A stretch of 64,000 nt of DNA from Stenotrophomonas maltophilia (GCF_001676385.1 NZ_LYVJ01000004.1:248001-312000); one strand, 5' to 3'; shown: positions 33,955 through 46,993, numbered from the stretch's first letter. The notes: generated by a model not told the origin, from the letters alone. A program made the numbers and translations.

Positions 33955-36180
33955 ATGAATCTCCTGCATCGCTGGCAACACTACTTCAGCAATCTTTCCG
34001 TGCGGCGCAAGCTCAATCTGCTGACGCTGCTCATCGCGCTCGGGGTGATCGCGCTTTCGGTGATCGCCGCGCGCATGCAGTACCTGGATCTCAACGAAAC
34101 CCGCAGGGCCTCCCTCAAGACCCAGGTCGAACTCACCTACGGCATCCTCGGTCACTACCACGGCCTCGCCGCCCGGGGCGAGCTCACCGATGCCGCCGCC
34201 CGCCAGGCCGCGCTTGACGCACTGGCACGCATGCGCGCCGACCATGACACCTACTACTACAGCGTCTATGACACCCGATACCGCGTGCTGATGCATCCGT
34301 TCCGCAAGGATCTGATCGGCAAGGACATGAAGGACTTCCGCTCCGAGGATGGCGTGCGGTTGTTCCATGACCTGGTCGACGTCGCACGCGCCGGTGGCGG
34401 CGTGGTGTCCTACAAGTGGGCCAAGGCCAATACCGAGGGCCTGTACGACAAGGCGTCCTATGCTGGCCTGTTCGAACCCTGGCAATGGGTGGTCAGCAGC
34501 GGCGTCTACATGGACGATGTGCAGAAGCAGGCGCTGGTCTTCACCGGCATCATGACCGTCTCCGGCGGGCTGCTGGTGCTGATCGTGCTGGTCCTGAGCT
34601 GGATCATCGGCAATCGCATCGCGCGGCCGCTGAAGCAGGCCACCGCAGTCGCCGAAGGCATCGCCGTCGGCAAGCTGGACAACCCTATCGGCCCGCAGCC
34701 GCATGACGAGCCCGGGCGCCTGCTGCACGCGATGTCCGGCATGCAGCAGCAGCTGCATGCGGTGATCGGTGCCCAACGCGAGATGGCTCGCCGCCACGAG
34801 GGCGGCGAACTGAGCCATCGCGCCGATGCCAGTGCCTTCCCTGGCGAATACGGGCTGATGGTGCAGGAGACCAATGCCCTGGTCGACAGTCACGTGCAGA
34901 CCCTGCACGACGTGCTGGACGTCGTGCAGCAATACGCCATAGGCGACCTCAGCCGCGATGTCGCGCGCTATCCGGGCGAGAAGGCGGCGATGACCACCAT
35001 CGTCGACACGGTCAAGGCCAATCTTGGCCGCATCAACGCCGAGATCAGGCATCTGGCCAGCGCCGCAGCGGCCGGCGACTTCAGCCAGCGCGGCGACGCC
35101 GAGCGCTTCGATCATGATTTCCGCCTGATGCTGGAGAATCTCAACGCGATGATGGCCGTCAGCGATGAGAACCTGGGAAAACTCTCGCAGCTGTTGTCGG
35201 CCATCGCCGAGGGCGACCTGACCGCGCGCATGCAGGGCGACTACCAGGGCGTGTTCGCGCGCATGCGTGACGATGCCAACACCACCGTCACGCAGCTGAC
35301 CCGGATCGTCAGCCAGATCCAGGCCAGTGCCTCCAGCATCACCCTGGCCGCCGGCGAGATCGCCTCGGGCAACAGCGACCTGTCGCGCCGCACCGAGCAG
35401 CAGGCCGCCAACCTGGAGGAAACCGCCGCGTCGATGGAGGAACTGACTTCCACCGTCCGCCAGAACGCCGAACATGCCCGCCAGGCCAACCAGCTCGCCA
35501 TCGGCGCGCATGGCGTCGCCTCGCAGGGTGGCGAGGTGGTCGGCCAGGTGGTCACCACCATGTCGGCCATCGAAGCCTCGTCGAAGAAGATCGCCGAGAT
35601 CATCAGCGTGATCGACGGCATCGCCTTCCAGACCAACATCCTGGCCCTCAATGCCGCCGTCGAAGCCGCCCGGGCCGGTGAACAGGGCCGTGGCTTCGCC
35701 GTGGTCGCCAGCGAAGTACGCACCCTCGCCCAGCGCTCGGCTGCCGCCGCCAAGGAGATCAAGGGCCTGATCGATGATTCGGTCGGCAAGGTCAACGACG
35801 GCTCGGCGCTGGTGCACAAGGCCGGCGCCACCATGGGCGAGATCGTCGCCTCGGTGCAGCGCGTGACCGACATCATGGCCGAGATCTCCGCCGCCTCGCA
35901 GGAGCAGTCGGCCGGTATCGAGCAGGTCAACCAGACCGTGGTGCAGATGGACGAGACCACCCAGCAGAACGCCGCGCTGGTGGAGGAAGCCACCGCCGCC
36001 GCGCGTGCGATGGAAGAACAGGCCGCGCAGCTGGCCGACGCAGTCGCGATCTTCCGCCTCGACAGCCAGGTCGCCATGGCAGTGAAGGCGGCGGTCGCCC
36101 AGGCCGCGCCGGCATCGCATCGGCGCGGCGCCGATGCGGCCGTCCTCGTCGCCAGCAGCACTGACTGGCAGGCATTCTGA
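33955..36180 (+). CDS. Methyl-accepting chemotaxis protein (sCache_2 sensor, poly-HAMP)
   Basis: 741 residues from ATG 33955. The frame is open far upstream to 33361, but that part overlaps the previous gene and terminator. TM1 about 22-42; a periplasmic single-Cache domain (about 50-185) with typical [29 protein letters not shown] and [18 protein letters not shown], the type that binds small organic acids; TM2 about 195-217; HAMP-like modules to about 405; a signalling domain nearly identical in DNA to the receptor at 23784; and a terminal DWQAF docking pentapeptide. First gene of the receptor-cheR-cheD-cheB unit. Confidence 0.95.
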   Translation: MNLLHRWQHYFSNLSVRRKLNLLTLLIALGVIALSVIAARMQYLDLNETRRASLKTQVELTYGILGHYHGLAARGELTDAAARQAALDALARMRADHDTYYYSVYDTRYRVLMHPFRKDLIGKDMKDFRSEDGVRLFHDLVDVARAGGGVVSYKWAKANTEGLYDKASYAGLFEPWQWVVSSGVYMDDVQKQALVFTGIMTVSGGLLVLIVLVLSWIIGNRIARPLKQATAVAEGIAVGKLDNPIGPQPHDEPGRLLHAMSGMQQQLHAVIGAQREMARRHEGGELSHRADASAFPGEYGLMVQETNALVDSHVQTLHDVLDVVQQYAIGDLSRDVARYPGEKAAMTTIVDTVKANLGRINAEIRHLASAAAAGDFSQRGDAERFDHDFRLMLENLNAMMAVSDENLGKLSQLLSAIAEGDLTARMQGDYQGVFARMRDDANTTVTQLTRIVSQIQASASSITLAAGEIASGNSDLSRRTEQQAANLEETAASMEELTSTVRQNAEHARQANQLAIGAHGVASQGGEVVGQVVTTMSAIEASSKKIAEIISVIDGIAFQTNILALNAAVEAARAGEQGRGFAVVASEVRTLAQRSAAAAKEIKGLIDDSVGKVNDGSALVHKAGATMGEIVASVQRVTDIMAEISAASQEQSAGIEQVNQTVVQMDETTQQNAALVEEATAAARAMEEQAAQLADAVAIFRLDSQVAMAVKAAVAQAAPASHRRGADAAVLVASSTDWQAF
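35182..36024 (+). repeat. Near-identical receptor signalling block, copy 3
   Basis: Partner of 24990-25832; the two run in step for 843 bp, then diverge abruptly in both tails. Confidence 0.9.
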
Positions 36181-36189
36181 GACCCACCC

Positions 36190-36209
36190 GCGGTGGCTCC
36201 GGCCACCGC
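36190..36209 (+). promoter_or_regulatory. Hairpin between receptor and cheR
   Basis: GCGGTGGC-TCCG-GCCACCGC, an 8-bp perfect stem with a stable UCCG-type loop, ending 8 nt before the cheR ATG and covering where its Shine-Dalgarno would be. No T-run, so a translational or mRNA-stability element is more likely than a terminator. Confidence 0.5.
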
Positions 36210-36217
36210 CTCCGCCG

Positions 36218-37087
36218 ATGGACACGTCCCCCGTGCAAAGTCCTACCCCGATCGTCACCGGCCCGCGCGAGTTCGAGTTCGCCGACCGTGATTTCCGCCG
36301 TGTCTGCGACCTGATCTACCAGCGCGTGGGCATCGCCCTCGCCCCGGCAAAGCGCGACATGGTGTATGGGCGCCTGTCGCGCCGCCTGCGCACGCTCGGC
36401 ATGCGCAGTTTCCAGCAGTACCTGGACCATCTGGAACAGGAAGACGGTGATGAGTGGCAGGCGTTCACCAACGCACTGACCACCAACCTGACCTCGTTCT
36501 TCCGCGAGCCGCACCACTTCGACAAGCTGCGCGAGGAACTGCAGCAGCGCGCCAGCCGTGCACCGCTGCTGCTGTGGTCGTGCGCTGCCTCCACCGGTGA
36601 GGAACCGTACTCGATGGCGATCACCGCCTGCGAGGCGTTCGGTACGCTGAAGCCGCCGGTACGCATCGTCGCCACCGACGTCGACACCCAGGTACTGGCC
36701 ACCGCCGGCCGGGGTGTCTACGCCATCGATCGCGTCGCCAACCTCGATCCGGACCTGCGCCGACGCTACTTCCAGCGCGGCAGCGGCCCCAACGAGGGCC
36801 AGTGCCGCGTCCTGCCCGCACTGCGCGAGCTGATCGAGTTCCGCCCGTTGAACCTGCTTGCCCCACGCTACGACGTCGGCGGCCCCTTCGATGCGCTGTT
36901 CTGCCGCAACGTGATGATCTACTTCGACAAGCCGACCCAGCGCGCCATCCTCGGTCGCCTGGTCCAGCACCTGGCCGATGACGGCCTGCTGTACACCGGC
37001 CACTCGGAGAACTACCTGCACGCCGCCGACCTGATCCAGCCCTGCGGTCGCACCCTGTACCGCCGCGCGGCAAAGGCCGGCGCATGA
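36218..37087 (+). CDS. cheR: Chemoreceptor methyltransferase CheR
   Basis: Uses S-adenosylmethionine to methylate receptor glutamates for adaptation. 289 residues from ATG 36218 (a longer in-frame start at 36134 lies within the receptor gene). N-terminal helical domain (about 20-90), then the methyltransferase fold: [32 protein letters not shown] (SAM binding), [14 protein letters not shown], and [21 protein letters not shown] overlap with cheD. Confidence 0.97.
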   Translation: MDTSPVQSPTPIVTGPREFEFADRDFRRVCDLIYQRVGIALAPAKRDMVYGRLSRRLRTLGMRSFQQYLDHLEQEDGDEWQAFTNALTTNLTSFFREPHHFDKLREELQQRASRAPLLLWSCAASTGEEPYSMAITACEAFGTLKPPVRIVATDVDTQVLATAGRGVYAIDRVANLDPDLRRRYFQRGSGPNEGQCRVLPALRELIEFRPLNLLAPRYDVGGPFDALFCRNVMIYFDKPTQRAILGRLVQHLADDGLLYTGHSENYLHAADLIQPCGRTLYRRAAKAGA

Positions 37088-37680
37088 ATGCTTCGCTGCG
37101 AACCGACGATGTGATGCGCTATCAGGATGCGCGCTTCCAGACGATTGCCGCCAAGCTGCTGCCGACCCAGTACCTGGTGGTCGATGACACCACCGCGCTG
37201 ACCACCACGCTGGGCTCCTGCGTGGCCGCCTGCCTGCGCGACCCGGTACTGAAGATCGGCGGCATGAACCACTTCCTGCTGCCGGAAGGCAATGCCGGTG
37301 ACGGCGCGCCCGCGCGCTACGGCAGCTATGCGATGGAACTGCTGATCAACGACATGCTCAAGCGAGGCGCCCACCGCAAGCGCATCGAAGCCAAGGTATT
37401 CGGCGGGGCCAACGTGCTGAAGGGCTTCACCAGCAACCCGGTCGGCACCCGCAACGCCGAGTTCGTGCGCCAGTACCTGCAGGCCGAGCACATCCCGATC
37501 ATCGCCGAGGACCTGTGCGGCATCCATCCGCGCAAGATCTGGTTCTTCGCGGACACCGGCCGCGTGGTGGTGCAGCGCCTGCCGCATGCGCATGAGGCTG
37601 AAGTGGCCGCCACCGAATCGGCGGTGCGTGCGCGCCTGTCCAAGGCCCCGGTCACCGGTGGCGTGGAGCTGTTCGAATGA
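37084..37680 (+). CDS. cheD: Chemoreceptor glutamine deamidase CheD
   Basis: Converts receptor glutamines to glutamates and can bind CheC-type partners. 198 residues. The catalytic Cys and His are visible: C46 in [12 protein letters not shown] and H63 in [11 protein letters not shown]. Further family segments are [11 protein letters not shown] and [14 protein letters not shown]. Overlaps both neighbours (ATGA on each side), so cheR-cheD-cheB is tightly coupled. Confidence 0.95.
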   Translation: MNASLRTDDVMRYQDARFQTIAAKLLPTQYLVVDDTTALTTTLGSCVAACLRDPVLKIGGMNHFLLPEGNAGDGAPARYGSYAMELLINDMLKRGAHRKRIEAKVFGGANVLKGFTSNPVGTRNAEFVRQYLQAEHIPIIAEDLCGIHPRKIWFFADTGRVVVQRLPHAHEAEVAATESAVRARLSKAPVTGGVELFE

Positions 37681-38750
37681 CCTTCACCGGCAACGCCCCC
37701 TGCCGGGTCCTGATCGTCGACGACTCCGCCGTCGTGCGCCAGATGCTCACCGAGATCCTGTCCAGCGATCCGGCCGTCGACGTGGTCGGCACCGCTGCCG
37801 ACCCGCTGCTGGCGCGCGAGAAGATCAAGCGCCTGGCCCCGGACGTGATCACGCTGGATGTGGAGATGCCGCGCATGGACGGGCTGGCGTTCCTGGAAAA
37901 CCTGATGCGGCTGCATCCACTGCCGGTGGTGATGATTTCCTCGCTGACCGAGCGCGGCGCCGATACCACGCTGCAGGCCTTGGCACTGGGCGCGGTGGAT
38001 TTCGTCTCCAAGCCGAAGCTGGACGTGGCGCGCGGCCTGCAGGCCTACGCCGACGAGATCATCGCCAAGGTGAAGATGGCAGCGCGCTCGCGGGTGCGGC
38101 CGCTGGTGCGCGCCGCCCCACCGAAACTCACGCTGGACGCAGCGCCCACGATGCGCCCGGCCGTACCGCATTTCCGCACCACCGACCGGCTGATTGCGAT
38201 TGGCTCTTCGGCCGGCGGCACCGAAGCGCTGCGCGTGGTGCTGGAAGGCATGCCTGCCGATGCACCCGCCGTGGTGATGACCCAGCACCTGCCGGCCAGC
38301 TTCAGCAGCGCTTTCGCCGAGCGCCTGGACCGACATTCGGCGATGGCCGTGCGCGAGGCCAGCGACGGCGAAGCCGTGCTGCCCGGCCACGCCTATCTGC
38401 CGCCCGGCGGCAAGCACCTGCGGATCATCCGCGATGGTGCGCGCTGGCGCTGCCGCGTCGACGATGGCCCGGCGGTCAACCGCCACAAGCCGGCGGTGGA
38501 CGTACTGTTCCGCTCGATCGCACAGAGCGCAGGCAGCAACGCCATCGGCGCCATCCTCACCGGGATGGGCGATGACGGTGCACGCGGCCTGCTGGAAATG
38601 CGCCAGGCCGGTGCCCCGACGCTGGTGCAGGACGAGGCCACCAGCGTGGTCTGGGGCATGCCGGGTGCAGCGTTCAAGCTCGGCGCGGCCGAGGAACAGG
38701 TGCCGCTGGAGCGGATTGCCGAGCGGCTGCTCGCCCTGGCCCGCGGTTGA
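37677..38750 (+). CDS. cheB: Chemotaxis methylesterase/deamidase CheB
   Basis: Phosphorylation-activated receptor demethylase. 357 residues. Receiver domain with DD at 15-16 and phospho-acceptor D61 ([11 protein letters not shown]). The catalytic domain has the Ser-His-Asp triad in [10 protein letters not shown] (S178), TQHLP (H204) and [11 protein letters not shown]. Last gene of the receptor-cheR-cheD-cheB unit, followed by a SMAG repeat and a bidirectional terminator. Confidence 0.97.
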   Translation: MTFTGNAPCRVLIVDDSAVVRQMLTEILSSDPAVDVVGTAADPLLAREKIKRLAPDVITLDVEMPRMDGLAFLENLMRLHPLPVVMISSLTERGADTTLQALALGAVDFVSKPKLDVARGLQAYADEIIAKVKMAARSRVRPLVRAAPPKLTLDAAPTMRPAVPHFRTTDRLIAIGSSAGGTEALRVVLEGMPADAPAVVMTQHLPASFSSAFAERLDRHSAMAVREASDGEAVLPGHAYLPPGGKHLRIIRDGARWRCRVDDGPAVNRHKPAVDVLFRSIAQSAGSNAIGAILTGMGDDGARGLLEMRQAGAPTLVQDEATSVVWGMPGAAFKLGAAEEQVPLERIAERLLALARG

Positions 38751-38760
38751 TGCGACAGCC

Positions 38761-38830
38761 GTAGAGCCGAACCAACGCTCGGCTACTTTGCGGGCATCGC
38801 TCCAACACGTCGAGCGTGGCCCGGCTCTAC
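38761..38830. repeat. SMAG repeat dimer after cheB
   Basis: Starts GTAGAGCCGAACCAACGCTC (38761) and ends GTGGCCCGGCTCTAC (38830). The arms are imperfect, a degenerate copy. Confidence 0.75.
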
Positions 38831-38845
38831 ACAGCATCACGCAAC

Positions 38846-38876
38846 AAAAAACCCCCGGCTTTCACCGGGGGTTTTC
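38846..38876. terminator. Bidirectional terminator between cheB and acnB
   Basis: AAAAAA-CCCCCGG-CTTTCA-CCGGGGG-TTTT. The A-run on one side and T-run on the other let it serve both converging transcripts. Confidence 0.92.
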
Positions 38877-38888
38877 ATTTTCACCGCG

Positions 38889-41480
38889 TCAGGCAGCGAC
38901 CGTGCCGGCCACGTCCTGGTATTCCTCGATCTGGTCGAAGTTCATGTAGCGGTAGATCTCCGCACCATTGGCGTTGATCACGCCGATGTCCGCCATGTAC
39001 TCCTCCTTGGTCGGGATGCGGCCCAGGCGCGAGCAGATCGCCGCCAGTTCCGCCGAACCCAGGTACACATTGGTGTTGCGGCCCAGGCGGTTCGGGAAGT
39101 TGCGGGTCGAGGTCGACATCGCGGTGGAGCCTTCGCGGATCTGCGCCTGGTTGCCCATGCACAGCGAGCAGCCCGGCATTTCCATGCGCGCACCCGCGCT
39201 GCCGAAAGTGCCGTACACGCCTTCCTTGGTCAGCTCCGAAGCGTCCATCTTGGTCGGCGGGGCCACCCACAGGCGGGTGGGAATATCACGCTTGCCTTCC
39301 AGCAGCTTCGCCGCCGCACGGAAGTGACCGATGTTGGTCATGCACGAGCCGATGAACACTTCGTCGATCTTGGCGCCAGCGACTTCGGACAGGGTCTTCA
39401 CGTCGTCCGGGTCGTTCGGGCAGGCCACGATCGGCTCGTGGATATCGGCCAGGTCGATCTCGATGACGGCAGCGTATTCGGCGTCGGCATCGGGCTCCAG
39501 CAGCTGCGGATTGGCCAGCCACGCCTCCATCTTCTCGATCCGGCGCTGCAGCGAACGCGGATCCTGGTAACCCTCGGCGATCATCCACTTCAGCAGGGTG
39601 ATGTTGCTGGTCAGGTACTCGATGATCGGTTCCTTGTTCAGGCGCACCGAGCAACCGGCGGCCGAACGTTCGGCCGAAGCGTCGGACAGCTCGAACGCCT
39701 GTTCGACCTTCAGGTCCGGCAGGCCTTCGATTTCCAGGATGCGGCCGGAGAAGATGTTCTTCTTGCCAGCCTTGGCCACGGTCAGCAGGCCCGACTTGAT
39801 CGCGTACAGCGGAATGGCATTGACCAGGTCACGCAGGGTCACGCCCGGCTGCATCTTGCCCTTGAAGCGCACCAGCACCGACTCCGGCATGTCCAGCGGC
39901 ATCACGCCGGTGGCCGCAGCGAAGGCGACCAGGCCCGAACCGGCCGGGAACGAAATGCCCACCGGGAAACGAGTGTGCGAGTCGCCACCGGTACCGACGG
40001 TGTCCGGCAGCAGCATGCGGTTGAGCCAGCTGTGGATCACGCCGTCGCCCGGACGCAGCGAGATGCCGCCGCGGGTGGAGATGAATTCCGGCAGCGTGTG
40101 GTGGGTCTTCACGTCCACCGGCTTCGGATAGGCGGCGGTGTGGCAGAACGACTGCATCACCAGATCGGCCGAGAAGCCCAGGCAGGCCAGGTCCTTCAGC
40201 TCGTCACGGGTCATCGGGCCGGTGGTGTCCTGCGAGCCCACCGAGGTCATCTTCGGTTCGCAGTAGGTGCCCGGGCGCATGCCCTGGCCTTCCGGAAGAC
40301 CGCAGGCACGGCCGACCATCTTCTGCGCCAGCGAGAAGCCCTTGCCGGTGTCGGCCGGCTGCACCGGCAGGCGGAACAGGTTGGCCGGGGCCAGGCCCAG
40401 CGCTTCGCGCGCCTTGCCGGTCAGGCCACGGCCGATGATCAGCGGAATGCGGCCGCCGGCGCGCACTTCGTCGAACAGCACGTCCGACTTCACCTGGAAC
40501 TCGGCGATCACCTCGCCGTTCTTCAGCGCCTTGCCTTCGTACGGGCGCAGCTCGATGACGTCGCCGTGCTCCATCTTCGACACGTCCAGCTCGATCGGCA
40601 GCGCACCGGCATCTTCCATGGTGTTGTAGAAGATCGGCGCGATCTTGCCGCCCAGGCACACGCCACCGGCGCGCTTGTTCGGGATGAACGGGATGTCGTC
40701 ACCGGTCCACCACAGCACGCTGTTGGTGGCCGACTTGCGCGAGGAACCGGTGCCGACCACGTCGCCAACGTAGGCGACCAGGTGGCCCTTGTCCTTCAGC
40801 GACAGGATCTGCTGGATCGGGCCGCGCTTGCCGTCTTCTTCCGGAGTGAACGGCGCGTCGTCACGCTTGTTCTTCAGCATCGCCAGCGCGTGCATCGGGA
40901 TGTCCGGGCGGGTGGTGGCGTCCGGGGCCGGCGACAGGTCGTCGGTGTTGGTTTCGCCCGGCACCTTGAACACGGTGATGGTCAGGCTCTGCGGCACTTC
41001 CGGCTTGCTGGTGAACCACTCGGCATCGGCCCAGCTCTGCAGCACGGCCTGGGCGTTGGCATTGCCGGCCTTGGCCTTTTCCTGCACGTCGTGGAAGGCG
41101 TCGAATACCAGCAGCGTGTTCTTCAGGCCGTTGGCGGCGATGGCGCCGACGCTGGCATCGTCCAGCAGCTGGATCAGCGGCGCGACGTTGTAGCCGCCAA
41201 GCATGGTGCCCAGCAGTTCGGTAGCACGCTCCCGGCTGATCAGCGGGTTCTGCTCGCTGCCCAGGGCAATCGCCGCCAGGTACGAGGCCTTGACCTTGGC
41301 CGCGTCATCGACGCCGGCCGGCACGCGGTGGGTCAGCAGGTCGAGCAGGAACTCGGCCTCGCCCTGCGGCGGATTCTTCAGCAGTTCGATGACATCGGCC
41401 GTCTGCTGCGCGCTCAGCGGCAGCGGCGGGATGCCAAGCGCAGCGCGCTCGGCGACGTGGTGGCGGTAGGCTTCCAACAT
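38889..41480 (-). CDS. acnB: Aconitate hydratase B
   Basis: TCA-cycle aconitase, bifunctional in many bacteria as 2-methylisocitrate dehydratase. 863 residues, the AcnB size and architecture: N-terminal HEAT-like helical domain (1-160), swivel domain, then three catalytic domains. Fe-S cysteines are in [13 protein letters not shown] and [10 protein letters not shown]; the substrate loop is [17 protein letters not shown] precedes the ATG. Only 40 nt separate it from the upstream PIN toxin gene on the same strand, so it may be co-transcribed with the toxin-antitoxin pair. In X. campestris an aconitase is called rpfA; which of the two here corresponds cannot be settled from the sequence alone. 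Confidence 0.97.
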   Translation of the reverse strand: MLEAYRHHVAERAALGIPPLPLSAQQTADVIELLKNPPQGEAEFLLDLLTHRVPAGVDDAAKVKASYLAAIALGSEQNPLISRERATELLGTMLGGYNVAPLIQLLDDASVGAIAANGLKNTLLVFDAFHDVQEKAKAGNANAQAVLQSWADAEWFTSKPEVPQSLTITVFKVPGETNTDDLSPAPDATTRPDIPMHALAMLKNKRDDAPFTPEEDGKRGPIQQILSLKDKGHLVAYVGDVVGTGSSRKSATNSVLWWTGDDIPFIPNKRAGGVCLGGKIAPIFYNTMEDAGALPIELDVSKMEHGDVIELRPYEGKALKNGEVIAEFQVKSDVLFDEVRAGGRIPLIIGRGLTGKAREALGLAPANLFRLPVQPADTGKGFSLAQKMVGRACGLPEGQGMRPGTYCEPKMTSVGSQDTTGPMTRDELKDLACLGFSADLVMQSFCHTAAYPKPVDVKTHHTLPEFISTRGGISLRPGDGVIHSWLNRMLLPDTVGTGGDSHTRFPVGISFPAGSGLVAFAAATGVMPLDMPESVLVRFKGKMQPGVTLRDLVNAIPLYAIKSGLLTVAKAGKKNIFSGRILEIEGLPDLKVEQAFELSDASAERSAAGCSVRLNKEPIIEYLTSNITLLKWMIAEGYQDPRSLQRRIEKMEAWLANPQLLEPDADAEYAAVIEIDLADIHEPIVACPNDPDDVKTLSEVAGAKIDEVFIGSCMTNIGHFRAAAKLLEGKRDIPTRLWVAPPTKMDASELTKEGVYGTFGSAGARMEMPGCSLCMGNQAQIREGSTAMSTSTRNFPNRLGRNTNVYLGSAELAAICSRLGRIPTKEEYMADIGVINANGAEIYRYMNFDQIEEYQDVAGTVAA

Positions 41481-41520
41481 GACAACTCCCGGGTAATGCG
41501 ATTTAAGGATTTGGGTGGGC

Positions 41521-41922
41521 TCAGGCGTGCGGCACGATCAGCTTCAGGCCCTTGAAGTAGTCGCGGTAAAACGTGTCGTTCCAGGTGATCAGGCCGTCGC
41601 ACTGCAACAGTGCGTGGGCGCCGACCATGAATTCATCCAGGCTGCGGCGGCTGCCGCCGCGCTGGCGATGGCGGCGGTGCATCTCGCCGGCGCGCAGGGC
41701 CGATTTGGCCTCCATCGGGTTGAAGTGCACGCCCATCTCTTCCAGTGCTTCCAGCACCTCGGCACCGCCTCGCAGCGACGCGCAGACTTCGGCCAGGGTC
41801 GCGCCGCAGACCACCACGCGGCCGCCCACCAGGCTCTGCCTGAGGATGGCTTCAACCGCGTCGGCCTGCGGGCCATTGCTGAGCAGCTCGACCAGCACCG
41901 GCGAATCGACGGCGATCATCAC
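41521..41922 (-). CDS. PIN-domain toxin (VapC-like)
   Basis: Probable RNase toxin. 133 residues from GTG 41922, or 132 from ATG 41919 (both spaced plausibly after GAGGG). PIN-fold acidic residues are at the expected places: D6 in [11 protein letters not shown], Glu in LAEVCASL, Asp in [12 protein letters not shown] and Asp in [12 protein letters not shown]. The antitoxin gene ends 3 nt upstream, the usual VapBC order. Downstream on the same strand is acnB. Confidence 0.85.
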   Translation of the reverse strand: MMIAVDSPVLVELLSNGPQADAVEAILRQSLVGGRVVVCGATLAEVCASLRGGAEVLEALEEMGVHFNPMEAKSALRAGEMHRRHRQRGGSRRSLDEFMVGAHALLQCDGLITWNDTFYRDYFKGLKLIVPHA

Positions 41923-41925
41923 GGA

Positions 41926-42150
41926 TCAGCCCTCGTCGCGTACCGAGCGCACGGCCGCATCCGAGGATTCGAAGCCGTCCAGCGCGAACTTGCCGCGCGC
42001 CCGTGAAATGGCATCGTCCACACTCTTGCGCAGGATGATGCGGCTGCCATCCAGCTCGACCTTCAGCAGCGTGCCCTTGGTCAGGCCGAGGGCATCACGC
42101 ACCGCCTTCGGCAGGGTGATCTGTCCGCGTTCCGCAACAGTGGCTTCCAT
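41926..42150 (-). CDS. AbrB/MazE-type antitoxin (VapB-like)
   Basis: DNA-binding antitoxin. 74 residues from ATG 42150, supported by GGAGGG 7-8 nt upstream; the longer frame from 42174 would cover that site. N-terminal swapped-hairpin AbrB domain (EATVAERGQITLPKAVRDALGLTKGTLLKVELDG, 2-36) and a C-terminal tail (about 45-74) that should wrap the toxin. It probably represses its own promoter through the palindrome just upstream. Confidence 0.87.
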   Translation of the reverse strand: MEATVAERGQITLPKAVRDALGLTKGTLLKVELDGSRIILRKSVDDAISRARGKFALDGFESSDAAVRSVRDEG

Positions 42151-42163
42151 CAGCAGGCCCTCC

Positions 42164-42190
42164 AAAGTATGCACAAATTATACATACTTT
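42164..42190 (-). promoter_or_regulatory. Operator and -10 region of the toxin-antitoxin pair
   Basis: Perfect inverted repeat AAAGTATG (42164-42171) / CATACTTT (42183-42190) with an 11-nt centre. On the minus strand the centre contains TATAAT (42182-42177), a consensus -10, so a bound antitoxin would block polymerase. It lies about 14 nt upstream of the antitoxin ATG. The -35 is unclear. Confidence 0.75.
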
Positions 42191-42452
42191 CCCTGGCATA
42201 CTTCCACCCTGAACAGGACAGGCAGCCCGCCAGCCCTTGCCTCGCAAAGGATCGGCCACAAACGTGACATACGCCATACACCTCCCGCTGTAGTCTGGAA
42301 CCGATGCCGCAGGCCGGCCCGCCCCGGATGAATCCATTCAGTCCGGGGTTCATACTGGAGCCACCGGGGCCGCAAGGCCCGCGGCGACCGCAAGCAGGTG
42401 CGTGTCCATGCACGCACCACTGCAAGCCATCCGCAAGAAGGAGTTACCCCGC

Positions 42453-45206
<2,754 letters not shown>

Positions 45207-45228
45207 CGGCGCGGTTGCGTCCGATTGA

Positions 45229-45264
45229 GCAATGGGCCGGATCCTTGCGGATCCGGCCCATTGC
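45229..45264 (+). terminator. Strong hairpin terminator after acnA
   Basis: A 16-bp perfect stem starting GCAATGGGCCGGATCC, with a TTGC loop, followed by GTTTGC. The T-run is poor, but stem strength and position 22 nt after the stop fit termination. Confidence 0.75.
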
Positions 45265-45280
45265 GTTTGCGATGCCCCCT

Positions 45281-45345
45281 GTAGAGCCGAGCCTGCGCTC
45301 GGCTGCTTCTGCGCCAACAGCAGCCGAGCGTGGGCTCGGCTCTAC
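45281..45345. repeat. SMAG repeat dimer between acnA and betT
   Basis: GTAGAGCCGAGCCTGCGCTC at 45281 to TGGGCTCGGCTCTAC ending 45345. Lies between two converging genes. Confidence 0.85.
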
Positions 45346-45353
45346 AGAGGCGC

Positions 45354-46904
45354 TCACCGCCGCGGTGCATCCGGATCGGTGCGCAGCGCCTTCAGCAGGC
45401 CCCACATGTAGAACGCCAGGGTGAATGAGAACGGCAGGCCGCACAGCACCACGGCCGTCTGCATGGCACTGAAATTACCGGCCAGCAGCAGGCCGATGCT
45501 GGCCACGGTGATGCCCACCGACCAGAACACGCGCAGCCAGATCGGCGCATCGTGGCCATCCTCCACGCCGTCATCGACGCGGCGGGTGCACAGGTTGGCG
45601 ATCATCAGCGTGCCCGAATCGACCGGAGTCAGGAACAGCACGAAGCCGATCACCACCGCGGCACCGGCCACGTAGGGCGCGCCAGGCAGGTATTCCAGCA
45701 GCTTGAACAGCGTCATCGCCGCATCGTGCTGCGCGACCTCGCCCAGCACCGCCTGGCCATGGTTGAGCACCAGGTCGATGGCGGTATTTCCGAAGATCGA
45801 CAGCCACGCCAGGGTGAAGCCGAGCGGGATCAGCAGCACCCCCAGGATCACTTCGCGGATGGTGCGGCCGCGAGAGATGCGCGCCACGAAAAGACCCACG
45901 AACGGCGCCCAGGCGATCCACCATGCCCAATAGAACAGCGTCCACGAACCCATCCACTCACGGCCTTTCGGGTCGTTGAGGTACATGTCGAAGCTCTTGC
46001 GCACGAAGGCGCCGAGGTAATCGCCGGTGTTCTGGATCAGGCCGTCGAACAGGTGCAGGGTCGGCCCGGCTACCAGCACGAACAGCAACAGGACGCACAG
46101 CAGCCGCACGTTGAGATTGGACAGCCAGGCGATGCCCTTCTCCACGCCGGCAACCACGCCAATGGTGGCCACCGCCATCATTACCAGCACGATCGCGACC
46201 AGCACCTGCGGCGTATCCGGGATATGGAACAGATAGACCAGTCCGGACTGCACCACCAGCGCACCGATGCCGAGGTTGGTCACCATCGAGATCAACGTGG
46301 CCAGGATGCCAAAGCCATCGACCATGTCGCCGATGCGGCCATGGATGCGCTCACCGAACACCGGATACAGCGCCGAGCGCAGCGCCAGCGGCAGGTCGCG
46401 CCGGTAGGCGAAGTAGCCCAGCGCCACGCCCACCAGCGCGTAGAGCGCCCAGCCATGCAGGCCCCAGTGCAGGAAGGTCAGCACCATCGCCTCGCGGCCG
46501 GCGGCCACGGTCCCGCCGGGCTGCCCGGGTGGGTGGAGGAAATGGTCCAGCGGCTCGTAGGCTCCGTAGTACAGCAGCGCGATGCCGATGCCGGCCGAGA
46601 ACAGCATCGAGACCCAGGCGACGTAGCCGAAGGCCGGCGACTCCTCGTTGTGGCCCAGGCGGATGCGGCCATAGGGAGAGCACGCCAGCCACAGCACGAA
46701 GCCCAGGCACAGCACGATCAGCAGCATGTACCACCAGCCGAAGGCGGCCGACACTTCGGCCTGGGCCCACTGCAGCCAGTGCTCGCTGGCCTCGGGGTAG
46801 ACAACGGTGAGCAGCCCGAGGATGCCGATCGACACCGAAGAACTGAGGAAGACAAAGCGGTTCAGGCGCAGGGGCGAACGCGTGGGATGAGCCAGGGCAG
46901 ACAT
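45354..46904 (-). CDS. betT: BCCT-family transporter, probable choline uptake (BetT)
   Basis: Secondary transporter of the betaine/choline/carnitine family. 516 residues with about twelve helices. The family signature lies in helix 8: WTLFYWAWWIAWAPFVGLFVARISRGRTIRE. No long cytoplasmic C-terminal osmosensor of the kind in E. coli BetT (about 677 residues), so it may be a constitutive or differently regulated carrier. Choline as substrate is inferred from its position divergent to betIBA across the BetI-like operator. Confidence 0.88.
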   Translation of the reverse strand: MSALAHPTRSPLRLNRFVFLSSSVSIGILGLLTVVYPEASEHWLQWAQAEVSAAFGWWYMLLIVLCLGFVLWLACSPYGRIRLGHNEESPAFGYVAWVSMLFSAGIGIALLYYGAYEPLDHFLHPPGQPGGTVAAGREAMVLTFLHWGLHGWALYALVGVALGYFAYRRDLPLALRSALYPVFGERIHGRIGDMVDGFGILATLISMVTNLGIGALVVQSGLVYLFHIPDTPQVLVAIVLVMMAVATIGVVAGVEKGIAWLSNLNVRLLCVLLLFVLVAGPTLHLFDGLIQNTGDYLGAFVRKSFDMYLNDPKGREWMGSWTLFYWAWWIAWAPFVGLFVARISRGRTIREVILGVLLIPLGFTLAWLSIFGNTAIDLVLNHGQAVLGEVAQHDAAMTLFKLLEYLPGAPYVAGAAVVIGFVLFLTPVDSGTLMIANLCTRRVDDGVEDGHDAPIWLRVFWSVGITVASIGLLLAGNFSAMQTAVVLCGLPFSFTLAFYMWGLLKALRTDPDAPRR

Positions 46905-46993
46905 GGGGTCGTCTCATCAGTCCGGGGGAGCACATGGGCGGGGCCGGACCGGAAAACCGGGCCCATGGCGTGGGGCGCGAGCGCATCCTAGGG

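Noticed and set aside
45552..46991. A 479-codon plus-strand frame opposite betT
   Set aside because: The betT protein has clear BCCT motifs; the opposite frame is His/Gln-rich filler and ends inside the BetI operator region.
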